Origin: Pelecanus crispus
Taxonomy: Eukaryota; Chordata; Aves; Pelecaniformes; Pelecanidae
Direction of reading: 5' to 3'
DNA length: 64,000 bases
Assembly: GCF_030463565.1 (NCBI RefSeq)
Contig: NC_134648.1
Coordinates: forward strand, 46,438,346 to 46,502,345
Positions 1-12,942 of the stretch are shown here, in pieces. The position numbers and the translations under genes were made by a program. The notes beneath the pieces are model-generated. The model was given only the letters and a program-made list of their open reading frames with translations, was not told where the DNA came from and searched no databases. Each line of letters begins with the position of its first letter. Position 1 is the stretch's first letter.

Positions 1-3000
1 TCCAGTGTGTCATTTAGAAAGACGCCCAGTCTCCGATCCAAAAGATGCAGGGGGAACTTTGTTAAGCAGAGAGAGGCAGCCTGGTGCATCTGAACCACGT
101 GTAGTCTTTACCACTATGATGATTTATGAAGGAATTGTTACAGACTGGTGTATGACCGTTAAATGCAATGTTTTTTAGTGAGTCTGTCAAAAATTATTAT
201 TGTTCAAAACGCAGGCTTTTGAGGTGGCAAAAATAATACCTGAATTGAAGAACAAGAATAATTAAAGATTCCCTGAACCACCCAGAGGTAAGAGGGCGAT
301 CCCTCTGTAGCGTGGTAGATAGGCCACTCACTGCAAGGTCATACCTTTACGTTCCAGGCTTTGATCCAGTGAATATTTAAGCATTTTATTCAGTCAGAGC
401 AGCCTCAACATTTGAAACAGAACAAGCCACCCCAGCACGTGGTGTTAGCACAGTGCTGCTCCCTTGAGAGGGAAGCAGCTGGTGTCCAGTTTCCCTGTAC
501 AGAGAATAGAGATGAACCAGTTTCCTCCAGCCTCTTGTAGCAATCTAAGAGTGACTGGTTTCTGGGTGAGACTAGTATCACAGCAGCCTCTCTTCTCTGT
601 GTCATTTGTTTCCTTGACTTTTACAGAAAACACCTGAAAACAAGTACTCCACTTAGGATTCGATTAATATATGCAAGAGGAAGACTGAAGGAAAGGAGAG
701 GAAAAGGAAATGAAAGGATTTTTTTTATTTTGAGATTAAATTAAGTAAATTTGTTTGTATGACCACTCACCAAACAGTCAGTTATTCACTGAGCTCTACT
801 GCTAAACTGCTTGTAATGCTTTTGTCCAATGCATTTGTCCAATTTTATTTACCTAATATATTTTCAAATGCTTGGTTTCTAAAGGGAATTAGTGTTAGCA
901 AAACACATTCCGCAAGAAGCCAGAAATCACGCAAGTAAGGCCATCTTCATAGCCTGAGCCTAATCTTATCTACTGGAAAGATAACCAAGGGTTATAGTTT
1001 AGGTTTATAAGCCTTTATATAGCATTTCAAAATCCAGGAGGGTTTTGTTTTTATCACTTAACTCCCTCATCTGCAGGTAGAAGCTATTGTTTTCAGCTAG
1101 TCTATATATTGCTTTGCAGATTACGACATAGGCTACTTGAAGGATGCCCTTTTCTTTCAGTTGGGTATCCATTTTGGCTGTTTCTGGGACATGATGCCCT
1201 GGAAGATCACTCTGTGACTGTATAACTCTGTCATATTCAGAACTTGTGGATAAAGGCCACTGCTCTCCTTTGGGGTGAATTCCTTTGGCCAGAGATGGAG
1301 CGGTGTGGCAGGGTGTACTGATCTATGTGGATTTATGCAGTTGCAGTGTTTTTACTGATCCCAAGCTGCACTTTAGAGCTAGACTTCAGCAGAATACATG
1401 AAAGAGGAGAGCAAGCCAAAAATGTGCATGAGTCGGCACTGGAGATCAGTACATAACATTTTTGCAACTATACATCCGGCTTCTGGGCTCCCAGAACAAA
1501 CTTCTCTGTCAGTAAGGATTTTAAGTCTGCTTTATGGAGACTGATTCTAAAACCAAAATTATTTATACTCAAGGGAGTAAAGCTCTGTAAGGCTTTGCTA
1601 AAAATCAAAGCAGATTGTTGGACAGTTCAGGAGCTACAGAAGAACACTCCATATAACAACATACACTCCATACAGGCATTTTCAGATGTATGCACAGGTC
1701 GTAAGAGAACACTGTTTGAAATAACTGCAAGAAGAGTTAAGAATGGTTGAGACTTTGTCTTGGGGAAGTCACACCTAGCAACGTTCTTGTTTAGGTAGCA
1801 TTCCTCTGAAGATGACGACCTTCTCAAAGCTTTGCAACACTTTTAAAAGAACATATTCGAACTGGTAATATCATAGCAGCAAGCCCCTCAAGGAAGTCTT
1901 TTTATTTCTATATTAAAACACAGATTCACCTGATTGATTAATTCCAAATTTGTATTGAGGAAGAATTAAGCCACTGCAATTCAAAACTCTTCACAATGAT
2001 GGGTCTTTTGCTAACTTAAGAATCATGATGGACCAGATGTCTCCTAATTTGTGGGTTTTTTTTTATTTTTCCATTTCATGGAAGCACTGAGGTGAGCATT
2101 AAAGAAGTAGGTAGTGTAGATAAAGAATATTTCTAGCTCTCATTGTGATTTTCATGGATGCAAATTCCATTTATCCCAAAAACTACAGGACTTTTTGACT
2201 TTGGGTGTGTGCACATCAGTGTAAATAAAACCAAAGTTGTACCTATCCATCTGAATGCATAGTTTGTTCCTGTATTTTATATGCCATTTTGTATTCAGTT
2301 TGCATGCACACGTACAGTAATTGCATAGAGAATGCTGAAGTGGCATTTGCTAAGAAAATTTATTTGTTAAGGGACAGATTTTCTAGAATTATTTAAGTAC
2401 CAAGAAATAGTGAAGCTCACCTACTGGGATTTTCCAAAATCTCTAAGCAAGAAATTGAAATCTGTGAGAATGAGGAGTGAGACTTTAAGAGGCTTTGTTG
2501 AACATTCCTGAATGTGTCTGTCTGTCCTTGCACATTTGGACCTTCAGCACTGCAGCTGAGGTGCCCACCATATCATTCTTCTGTCCGACCTAAAACACCA
2601 GCTGAAATACTTTCTTCTTGAATGACATGTTTGGTTGCTTCATGAAATGCAAATTCAGTGAGTGTCTGTCTTAGTTCTCAGAAGATAGTGTCATATTGTG
2701 CATTTAATTTATACTATGAGGACTGTTTCCTTCACAAGCAAAAACATAAATGTCATTTGTTGAATCTGTGTCTTAGTATATGGTCAAACATATTCAGTAT
2801 TGCTTTCAGTTAAGTAAAATACGGTGAGATTATAGTGTCAGATACATCATGACTGCACAAAGTAATAAAATTTGCTTTCTTCAAGTCAGCATATTCCATA
2901 TTTTGAATAAAACTCTGTAAACACTGAGACTTTAAGGTAGTTCCCAGCACCTCCCATTCATCTGTTTAGATATTTAAGTTACCTTTGGTCTTGAGGTATA

Positions 3001-5951
3001 AGACTGTTCCTTCAGTTTATCACAGATTAAAATGCTCGGCCTCCAAAAGGAGCTGCCTGCAGCATCCCCCTGGGCTGAGTACAGAGCCTTATTGACAAGG
3101 GGCAATTCTGCCACCCTCACCCCTTCCAGGTAGCCCCTCATCGACACAAACAGCCTTGTTAGCCGCCTCTTATTACTCACAAAGGAAAATGTTGCTTAGT
3201 GTGAGTCGGGATGGCAGAGTTGGGCCCTTGGTGAACAAAGAGTCCAGGATTATCGTTTCGAAAAGCCCCCGAGGCCTGTATCAAGAGTTATTAACCACTG
3301 ATTCAGCCCATAGCATTATTTTGTAGGCTTAAGTGGGATTTCAGTGGTATATTGGGTCTTGTGTCTGTGTAGGGGTGAATTTTGCCCTCTGTTATTTTAT
3401 CTTATAAATAGCTGTTACAGTTTCTCTTTTACGTTATTGTTTAGATCTCTTTCAAAGGTATGGTTTCTTAATCCCCTGCTGCTTTTTTTTTTTCTTTCTT
3501 CTAATAAAGAATAAATAAATTTGCAAATCCACACATGACTGAAACAAAAGGCAAATAAGCCCTGCACGGTCTGTGTTTGGTGCGGGATACCTCATTTTGA
3601 TGATTTCCGTCATCATTCATTTGAAAAGCAGGAGCTATGATTGTTAAGCCTCATTATTTTCAATGAAGCCTGACAGTTTCAAGGTTAAACAGAAGACAGC
3701 TACTTTCATCCCAGTGGTATTTCTCTTCAAACATGGGCAGCTCTTCACTAACTTGTCTGCTGTGGTGTGCAGTGTCATTGCTTGGTCACAGAGTGGTGCA
3801 CATCTAAGCCCAATGGCGGGACAGTATGTAAGCAGTGACCTTCCAACCTATGTCTCCCCATATGAAACCTCAAGTATTGAAGTCATTTTTCCCCCACTTG
3901 TATAAGCCACGCAGTATTTCTTTTTTAATTGAACAGTGACTTAAATAAACCATGATCTCAGATTTTACTATTTTTCTGCTGTCTCCCAGGAAACAATTTG
4001 CAGCCCAAACCTTCCTTTTGTCCACACAGTTTGAAATGTTTCTCCTGTGCTTTATGTCTCTGAAGCAAATTAGAGAAGGTGCTAGTGTGAGAAGGAGACC
4101 TCCAGTGACAGTTAAATTGGCTGAGAAAGCTGCAACGTTTCTGAACATACATGCTGTTAAAAGTGAGGGCTGATCTGCCACTGCTTTCTGAAATTGCATA
4201 TGGACTAACAACTGATTTAACAGGGAAACCTCTCAGTGAGAGAGGCGGAGGAGACTATGACTTGTCAGTAACTGAGTTAAAATCCTTAGAACACAGAAAA
4301 TGATTTATCCACTATGAGAAAACTTTCAGGAGCAAATAACTTGTGAAAGCCCTGACTTTATACTTGCACGGACTGATTGCACTAAGTTATGGCTGTCTGG
4401 GTGCTGCCTCCATAAAGACAAAGAAGTGCAGTAGATGTATGTTACAAAAACAGGGAAAATGCACTAGTTGGTTAAAAAGGAAAAGTGATACATGGGAAAC
4501 TGAAGGGAGAGGAGTAGCTAAGCAATAGTTTTTCACCTGTGCTTTCACTCTTTTAGAGTCTCTGTGGAACAACTAGAACCAGCTGAACTTTCCACGTACA
4601 TTTCCTGGTGTCTGATAATTACATTAGGGTGGTGTATTCTTAATCTCCTTTCAAGAATTAAGTCACCTTATGAGTACAATGAAAGGTGTAGCTTCATGGT
4701 GTTTGGTGGTTCCTGGAAAACAAGAGTGTTTCAATACGTACCGTGTGCGTTAGTCATGACTTGTGGCAATAAATCCAAGATGTGTTAACTAGTTTTCCTG
4801 CACTGAAGTTACTAATGCATCCATGAGATAAAATGAATTTTGCAGTTTTGATAAAGCTGTGTTATTTTTATTTCTTATCTGCATTCCTCGTGTTGTGTAA
4901 TACATTAAAAAAAAACCTGTCTTTTCAGATAAGAAAAAATGGTCAACTCTGCAACAGTGAATACAGCTATTTGAACTTGCAACTATTTTTATCCATTATG
5001 AAGTTGTGTGTATAATATGCTGGACATGGCTCTAAAAGCGGTCTACTACACACAGTGTCTGCTTTTATATAGTTAGTTTATTTGTGGGAGAGCTTTCATC
5101 GAAGGATTCCATAAAATACAGATAAATGGAAGAAATAGCTTGAATGCATGATTACTGGAGGGCTGAAGATAAATGTGTGCAAATGGAGAACGCTGAACAG
5201 ATTTAGCCCTTTGCATTTGCGTACATACTTTAACAAAAGGCAAGAACAAATTAAGCCAGTGAGATGCTGGACATGCTTATAGCCTGTGCCTTAAAACTAA
5301 GAGAGGATTAGGAGGCTCTCTGTCCTACTTATTTAGACTGTTAATTTTTCTGTAGTTGTGTCGACATAATAATCATATGGACCACCTGCAAAATATCATT
5401 GTCCACATCCTCAGAAACTTGGCTTGTTGAGTATTTTGAAAAAGTTTTTGACATAAACCACATAGGGTTTTAGGCATAATTTTATAAACTGGACAATAAA
5501 AGTATCTGTTGGATAACAGGCAGGGTATTTTTTAAGGGAAAACAACAGCTAAGTGTTGCATTTAACAAGAGCCATGGACCACTCATATTTTAAAAAGTGC
5601 AAGAATTGAATGTCCTACTTACACTGAAGTGTGTATGTGCCACAGGATTGCTGCACAGGATTTTGTGTTAATGCCTTACGGGGACCTCACATACCACATA
5701 TACTACAAAAGAAGAGTAAGTTGGTATATATCACTGACTGCAAATGGGTTGGGTTGTAGGTTAAAAAGTTTTCCATAAGTTGTCTGCATTTTCCCTTAGT
5801 GTCTGTCTTTTACAGTAGTGCTTTGTTTCTGAGCGTGACCACCACCAGGACAGCTTGGTTCAGTGCAAACACTGTCTCTTTCAGCCAGAACATTCCTAAC
5901 GCTGGCTTCCTTTTTTTTTCTCTCCTCTCCCTCTCCCCTGCCCCCTCTCAG
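1..5951 (+). other. MIPOL1: MIPOL1 last intron (partial)
   Basis: This AT-rich stretch lies upstream of the MIPOL1 terminal exon and is read as its last intron. I searched for the preceding exon, which should encode the heptad-rich coiled coil just before the C-terminus and end with two bases of a split codon, and did not find it, so it probably lies left of the window. The intron ends in a long pyrimidine tract at 5907-5949 followed by AG at 5950-5951. No reading frame in the stretch looks like conserved protein. A motif-rich patch at about 3190-3660 is discussed under findings. Confidence 0.7.
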
Positions 5952-6018
5952 GTTGGAAAGGCTGGTGGACGTCCTGAGGAAGAAGGTTGGAGCAGGGACC
6001 ATTAGGACCGTGATCTGA
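5952..6018 (+). CDS. MIPOL1: MIPOL1 (mirror-image polydactyly 1), terminal coding exon
   Basis: MIPOL1 is a mostly coiled-coil protein of unclear biochemical role, named for disruption in a mirror-image polydactyly patient. This exon follows a very strong acceptor (pyrimidine tract, then CAG ending at 5951). Its first base completes a codon split by the intron, then 21 codons read LERLVDVLRKK followed by VGAGTIRTVI, and TGA lies at 6016-6018. From memory the human protein ends in almost the same residues (LERLVDVLRKKVGTGTMRTV followed by I), with a lysine before them, which the split codon can supply. The leucine spacing fits the end of a coiled coil. MIPOL1 lies next to FOXA1 and in convergent orientation to it in other vertebrates, as here (+ against -). 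The exon starts with an incomplete codon, so it has no start of its own. Confidence 0.9.
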
Positions 6019-6190
6019 TTGAAAGCTCTAGTCTAAGGAAGCATTCACATCTGGTGACCAGGCTGCTTCATTCAGCACTGTGTAAACACTAAAGCCTTAA
6101 CTTAGCAAACAGTTGTTAGAAGTGGGACACTCCAGCGACATTCCAAGCTGAGATAAAATCAAATCATAAATGTTTAACTACTTTGCTGCT
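6019..6190 (+). other. MIPOL1: MIPOL1 3'UTR, end uncertain
   Basis: Sequence following the MIPOL1 stop codon. No canonical AATAAA lies close. Variant hexamers GATAAA (about 6152) and CATAAA (about 6165) are followed by a T- and GT-rich stretch, so a short 3'UTR ending near 6190 is possible. A longer 3'UTR using a distal signal cannot be excluded. Confidence 0.35.
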
Positions 6191-7950
6191 GAGTTCTGTG
6201 ATTTGTTGAAATGTTTCACTGCAAACATGTATTTGTTTTTAAGCAGATGCATTGTGGCACTGTGTACTGTGAAAAATGATGTAGATGCTTATTTTAACAG
6301 TCTGTCCTCTCAGTGTTACTAGACTGCAGTCTGCTGCAAGGCACAGCTTGATCATGTTTTCAAATACTGCAGGCTTCAGGTGCAAAATCCTGCAAAGCAG
6401 TTTCAAAATTTAAATCCCTTATATTATTTGTGAGACTGCAATCAGTCCAGTATTTGTATGTTAAATATATTAATTGATAAAGTAGGTTCACATTCAAGAA
6501 ATATCTCTGGCTAGTGTATTGGAGATTTTTTTTCTCCTTACTCATAGCCCATTGAATTGCCGCTAGTGACTGTGGCTACACCTAAGGGAAGGATACATGT
6601 ATAGCTTTGTACAATGGTTGAATGGCTACTGCTAATACATGACATTTTCAGCATACATTAAAAAGAAATGTATAGTTAGGTTTCATGGGAGGTACAGCTT
6701 CATAAATTGCAACAGCAACATGAAAGCCTTGTGACATTGTACAGTATCTCAGACAGTGGGGAAGGTTTCCTGTATTGTTTTTAGTCACTCCTCTGTCCTT
6801 TCCTATGAGGGAAAATCTCAAATACTCAGCAACCACCTCACAGAGTCAAAAGTCACCTTTTCAGTGTAAGGTAGGTCACTCACCCCTTTCCTACAGGACT
6901 TCTTGCATGCTTCTTCTAGACCTCTGGATTGCTCTGCAGTGCAGGAATACCATCCAGGTTGGGTTTGAGGCCAGACTGCCAACCCTCTGCTTTGTGTACT
7001 CCTGAAGTGCCCTGGGACTGAACTCAAAGGCTGAAGGGTAGACTCCTACAGGGAGGGGAGAAATTGAGGGGTGAGGAGGAAAATTTGGGGTACACAGACA
7101 TTCTAGACCTTACAGATACAGGAGAGTTGGACCTAGAGTTACATTTGTGATGCAAACATCTCCCTGTATTCAGTATCTTTGTCACATGACCAAGGTGAGC
7201 AGAAAGGTCAGGTCAGCGCTTGTATAAACCTGTTCAAGAAGGCAGCTGTAATCTCTAAGCAGCCCAAATTCAGTAATGAATCTCAGGAGCATGGTGGGCT
7301 TTAAGCTACTCCCAGGACCAGCCAGCTCAGGCAGGGTGGATGTAGCTTCTAAGGCTTCCACTTGCCTACTCTGCTTTGTGTTTAATGTTGTTATGCTGTC
7401 TTCCCTCTTAATGTTTGCTTGTACAGATGTCATGATAGCGCATTCTAGCTGAAGAAAATGAAATTTTAATTTTGGATTGGGGAGACATTTCAATGCCTTT
7501 TTTTCCTTTCAAGCACTTCCATGTTAAACCTTCATCATCTACAGACCTAAGCTCCTCCTAGTTTCAGTCGACCAAACCTAACCCCTTGCAGGGAGATGAG
7601 TAGCATTCTTCCAAGCCAAGTTTACCTAAGTCACTTCTAGAAACTTTTGAAGTGCTCCTTTTTGACCTTTGGTCAATCCTAAGGTAGCCAGTGAGTCTGG
7701 AGTCTCTCCCCCACACTTACTTGGTGGAAAAAAAGTTTAATGCTTCCAGACCAGAGGACTGTCACCCCCCCCAGCTCTTCACCACCTCCCTTGTGCTGCT
7801 GTCCAGTGCTTGGGCAACTCAACTGCTGTTTTTCCTGCTGTCCTCACCGAGCTTTAGAGCACTAAGTGAAAGACAAGATCTCCTGAGCTGTCAGTGCTGT
7901 TGAACTCTTTCTGCTCTAAGGAAGTGGTGAGGAAGGACTAAAGATAAAAA
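6191..7950. other. intergenic or distal 3'UTR, no gene seen
   Basis: AT-rich single-copy-looking DNA between the MIPOL1 end and an old LINE fragment. The short frames here lack codon bias or recognisable domains. A GTAAACA forkhead-type site lies near 6081, just after the MIPOL1 stop. Confidence 0.5.
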
Positions 7951-9310
7951 TGTAAGGACTACTGTACTGTGCTAGACCAAAGGTCCAACTAGCCCAAAGA
8001 CTGCCTTTGGCAACAACCAGTGGAAGATGCCTGGGAAAGGGTATAAAGTCAGACCAGCACTAGTGACCTTTCTCCCGAATGGTGTCCTAGCAGTTTGTTA
8101 TTTATGGGCTTTCAGAGTGAGAGGTGGTGTCTTTGTATTTAGCAGCATTTCTTCATGACCTGTTTTTTAATTAATTTAAACTTTTAGTATCTACTTGTTC
8201 CTATCACAAGGACTTACGCAGTTAATGATCGATTGAGTGAAGAAATATTTCCTTTTCTTTGTTATGAACCAGCTCTATTCATTTGCTATCACCTAGTTTT
8301 TGTATTAGAGAAATGGTGAACAACCATTCCCTGTTCATATTGCTCCCATGTCCCTTGTGACTTCATGTATTTGGCATCCTTCCCCCCACCATCTCTTTCC
8401 AGAGAGAACCCCTAATCTCTTCTAAAGAAGCTGTCTCGTGTTTTTAATTGTCCTTGTCATGCTAATCTATTTCTTTTCCAGTTCTGCAGTGTTTTTACTG
8501 ATATACAACCAGATTTGTGCCTGGTATTCAAGATACAGACAAATTGTGACTTCGACGGTTGTCCTAATGATGTTGTGTGTTTTATTCTCCATGCTATTTG
8601 TAATCATTTTTAGCATTGGATTTGCTTTATGACAGATGATTTCTTGGAATTAGTATTTCTGTAATAATAACAACTCTAGGTCTCATTCCTCAGTTATAAT
8701 ATTCAGCTCAGAGTTCATCATAGGGTGTATATGAAGACAGAACTGTTTTCTGAATGCATAACTTAGCATTTATGGGTACCGAATGTCATCTGTTGTTTTA
8801 TCGTGTATTCCCAGGTGACCATGAGCTCCTATTCCATCTCTTCTCACAGCTCATCTTTACGACGCTCAGTAACATAGTATCATCAGCATCTCCATGCTGA
8901 ATATGGTGATATTTCATATCACCATCTCCAAATTAAACCCCTTTTCAAGGTGATTTCTTAGTTAAGTTGAACAACATGGGCTCTGGGGCAAAGATGCCTG
9001 TAGGACAATAAGGTAACTTTCCTTCACTGTGAAAATGATGCATTTATTCTTACCCATTGTTTAATCTAAGTTTTAACTACTTATTTTTCCATGTAAAGAT
9101 CTTCCCTCTTAATCCTTGGCAGCTTTGATGACGAAGCTTGTTTGCTACTTTGGAAATGCAAGTTTGCTACATCAGGGCTTGTTTTCCGTGCATGAATGTG
9201 CTAAGTTCCTCCTTCCCTTAGGAGTATCGAGAAGTCCTCACCTTGCCCCAAGTCTTTCTGCCTCTGAGTGCAGGCTTCATACAGCAAAACTGTTTGACCT
9301 CCATCCTCTT
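7951..9310 (-). mobile_element. ancient CR1/L3-like LINE fragment, heavily decayed
   Basis: Several stretches, in the right order, resemble the antisense of the common sauropsid CR1/L3 family as I remember it. A 'caaaggtccaactagccc' block near 7977 corresponds to the element's 3' region. Further right come blocks near 8755-8815 (gcataacttagcatttatgg, then the 'catctgttgttttatcgtgt' part), near 8960-9000 (gttgaacaacatgggctctg) and near 9100 (atcttccctcttaatccttg). The tail lies at the low-coordinate end, so the element is on the minus strand. All frames are broken, so it is an old fossil of the reverse-transcriptase half. The boundaries are approximate. Confidence 0.6.
8903..8925. repeat. perfect 10-bp inverted repeat, 3-nt loop
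   Basis: The arms ATGGTGATAT (8903-8912) and ATATCACCAT (8916-8925) are perfectly complementary around TTC. It sits inside the decayed LINE and is probably a chance or mutation-derived hairpin. Confidence 0.8.
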
Positions 9311-12300
9311 GTGTCAGCTGGCTTTGTTTAGGCAAGTAGGATTGGCCAGGCAAAAGTAGTCTAGCAGGCTTCATGTCAGATACATCTGGCGGTGGATAAT
9401 ACTTGATTTGGTAAAATTAGGTGATAATTTTGCTTCATAATTTTCCTTTTGACACATTGTACCTAAGTGAAAAAATATTTCCTGACTCTGTCCTAAGTCT
9501 TGTACCAAGTAGCCTGAAATTCAGTGAGCTTTTTAGTTAGGGGTTTTTATTATCCTGTAGATAAATGACTTTGAATCGTAACTAAATTAGGTGTTGAATT
9601 TTAAAATTCAGCTAGAAATGTTTGTCTTCTTTGAAAAGGACCTTGGGAAATGTAGTGTGCTGAGAGGTGAAGATTTGGAAATGGTTGGGTTCTCACTCTT
9701 CCTTGCTAACAACCTGGTGTGTGGTCTTTGGCAAACTCTTGGTGACAGTCATAAAAGTTATGCAGCCCCTGAAGAGGTGCCTAGGCTCCTCAGGGAAGTT
9801 TGCAAAAGCATCTGTGTGGCTAACATCAAAACACTTTCACTTCTTCACCAGCTGAAGTGAACAGCAAAAGTCACACAGGTCCAGTAATGCAGGCCCAGCC
9901 TTTAGTGCCCTTGGGTGAATTTCTGGCCCCATTGAATCCAGTCTGAGTTTTGCCTTTCAGTGTAACAAGGGCAGGAATTCTGGTCTGGCGTGTAGAAATA
10001 GGCAATAATGATAACAAGGGTTAATTGGCTTTTATCATATAGTTTATTCACTGAGAACTGATTGATGAACTGATTGATGTCCACGCAGAGCTCTGAAGGT
10101 GAAAAGAAGCCTGCCCTGTATAGCAGATAAATGCAATTGTCACTTCTGTCCTAATTTATGAGAAGGATGAGATTGCATCAGATTATATACCAGGAGTAGC
10201 AATTCATTTGCCTCCCGATGGAACAGCAGTTCATGATGAAAGGTAGCTCACCACAGGCAATGCTGATGGTGACAGTTGTAATTACTGGTCAAATTAGCGT
10301 CCCTGCTGTCTTGAAGAGCACTGAGATACTCAGAAACATCCTTCCCCTGTGAGATTTTGTATGTTTCTCTTGGTGATCCCCTAGCACGTTATGCATTGGA
10401 AACCATTTCTGGTATATGCCAGGGTAAAATATGTAAATAGCATCATGTTGGCTCGGGATAAGAGCGTTATTAATGCTTTTCAGCACTGTAATTATATTCA
10501 TAGTAAGCCTTCCCTAAGCCCTCACTAATTAACAATATTGTGACAAATCAACTTTAACAGAAAAGAACTGTGGACCTTTAGTCATTTAGTACTGTTTTTC
10601 ATTCAGCCCACAGCCCAAAACTGGTAGCATGGTTTTCTGCACTAGTGTTGGGAAAACTGCTGATATTTGAAAAGTTCAGAGCCAGCTCAGTCTTGTTAGT
10701 GGAATCCTGTAGATGAAGTCGGTTTGATTCCTCTTTAAATACATTCACAAGAAAGTAAGATTCATTAGTTAATCATTAATGCAGGGGAATATTAAAACTG
10801 CTTTTATAAATAAGCCATCATATTGAAATAGTTTAGTAATGGCAATATGTTGTCACAAGCACATTTATTTATTTATTCCAAATCACAGGACATTTTACAA
10901 GATACCTTAATTTTCAAATTAAATGGTTTTATAAATATTCTTATTGGGTGATTTGTAACATCTTTAATCCACGTACACAAATGAACTTGCTATGGAAATG
11001 TCAGGGTTTCTCTGTGCCTTTATTTTCTTCATTTAGAATAATTCCAGATGAAGGCTGTTAGGTTTGTTGGGTTTTTTCTTTTTAGTTTGTACACCAGCAG
11101 ATTTTCCTCCCATGCAAGAATAAACCGTGAGGCACATGAAATCACTGACCTGCAGTTTCTCTGATACTGTGCTTGCTATGATCGCAGCGTTACACATACT
11201 GACTCTTATCGCTGTACCATTTCACATCAGGTCTGCTGAACTGGACTTTCTCTGTTTGTTCTTCTCATGCATTGGTAAATAAAATGTATTCACAAGTCCA
11301 AAAAACCAAAGTGGTGTTCTCATATTAGGTTGATTATAAGTCAGCTGTTGAGCTTCAGTGGTCTAAACATTTCATTCTTCAGTTTTGTTGGGAGCACACG
11401 TGTTCTCAGAGGCTTTTAAACAAATACTTGAAATGGTTGAAAGATTTGCATTGCCAGTGCCTAGCTAAATATGTAGTCTTTAGAAAAGACATGGTTTATT
11501 TTGGCACCATTTGAAAAACTCAAATATTTTAAACATTCGTTAAGTTTGAGCTTGCACATTTGAACTAAAAGTTTGCATTCCAAAATTGCATCTCGGGTTA
11601 CCTGTCTCTCTCTCTTTTGTATTTTATAATCCCTTTATTAAATTAGTTTTTGCAAAAGGAGTTGTGTTTTGGGGTTGTGGCGGGGGAGGGGGGGGAGGTT
11701 TGGGGGTGGTGGTAATTGTAAAATATTGCCATTAACTTAATCAATTTTAAGGCAACATTTACCTGGTAACTCTGTTCAACTAAACATCAGAAATGCAATG
11801 CCAGAAGTGTTTTCAGAGTTTAAGGCTTCCTGTTGGTAGCCAAGACTTGGTTGTAAAATTAATCAAATACAGGAATAGTGGCCAAATCTTGCAGTGCTTT
11901 ACTCTTAGTCATACTACGTACTGTGATGAGTAAGTACTAACCCTGATGGTGAGTGCAGGGCCAGGCAATAAAGAAAACAGGCTGAAAAAGTGTACTGAAC
12001 TGATAAAAAAGTATAGCTCAAGGAAAAGGAAAAGCTTTCACCTGGAGTTGGTTTTCTTTTCCTTCCCTTGGCGGGGGGGGGGGGGAGGGGGGAGGAATGG
12101 GCAGGGGCAATGTTTAGTCTAATTGTTTATTTAAAAAAAAAAAATCACCTTTTATTTCAGGTTAAAACTTGTATTGAAACATAAAATGTTGAGAATGTAT
12201 AAATTGAAACCACCATGTTTTGTTTAAAGCCTGCAAGAACCCCCATTCAGCAAGTCTTGGAGCACACCGTTACAATTGTGCACATGCTTTGGTGTGTTGC

Positions 12301-12940
12301 CCAGCCAGCCACCAGCTGCAAAGGGTCACACTCCTTTCTGAGAAGCTGTCATCAGGAGGAGTTTGGCATGTTTCCTCCATGGTTACCTTGGGCCAAAGGT
12401 CCAAACAGTGTCACATTCACAGCAGTTCATCATTATTTGAATGGCTTCTGAACATGATAGAAGCAGATCGATTGTCATATGGTAAAACAGCAAGATATGT
12501 GGTAGAATTGGTCACAACTGTTTCCCAGTGGCAGTGCTAAAGCAAGTTTGTGATAAACCTTGCAGAATACAATACATGAATTTACAATGACTAATATTCA
12601 CACATGAATGCGCGCACTGTATTTCACATAAAATTGAAAAATGTAATGGTTTCCCAAAGAATTCAAAGGATGGAAATGATGGTATATTTGTTCATGAACT
12701 AACTATTAGCAGAACTAATTCCAGAACCAAACGTATAAAAGCAAAAGAAGAAAATCAAAAGATTAAGATGGAAATATTAAGAACTACTTTGGTACTACTC
12801 TAATTCATTGTCTGAAGCCTCGGGACTTTGTTCGTTAGTATGTGACTTCCACTGATGTAGTGCCACTATTTCACAAGTTTTCTGATCAAAGAAGTAAACT
12901 GTTTTCAAAAATTGGTCTATGAGAAATGAGGTTAATGGTG
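9311..12940. other. intergenic, AT-rich, no gene seen
   Basis: No exon with matched splice sites or protein similarity was found. It contains an HNF1-like site at 10768-10780 and G-rich patches at about 11670-11715 and 12071-12092. The block 10740-11600 is rich in TAAT and ATTA cores and looks like a candidate conserved non-coding element, which I cannot verify here. Confidence 0.5.
10768..10780. promoter_or_regulatory. HNF1-type palindromic site
   Basis: GTTAATCATTAAT matches 12 of 13 positions of the HNF1 consensus GTTAATNATTAAC; only the last base differs. HNF1A and HNF1B act in liver, gut and kidney alongside FOXA proteins. Function is inferred from the motif only. Confidence 0.45.
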
Positions 12941-12942
12941 TC

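Noticed and set aside
893-942. Possible MIPOL1 penultimate exon (AAAG acceptor, CAA/GTAAGG donor, open frame and compatible phase)
   Set aside because: The encoded peptide does not resemble the MIPOL1 residues expected just before the terminal exon, and the pyrimidine tract is poor.
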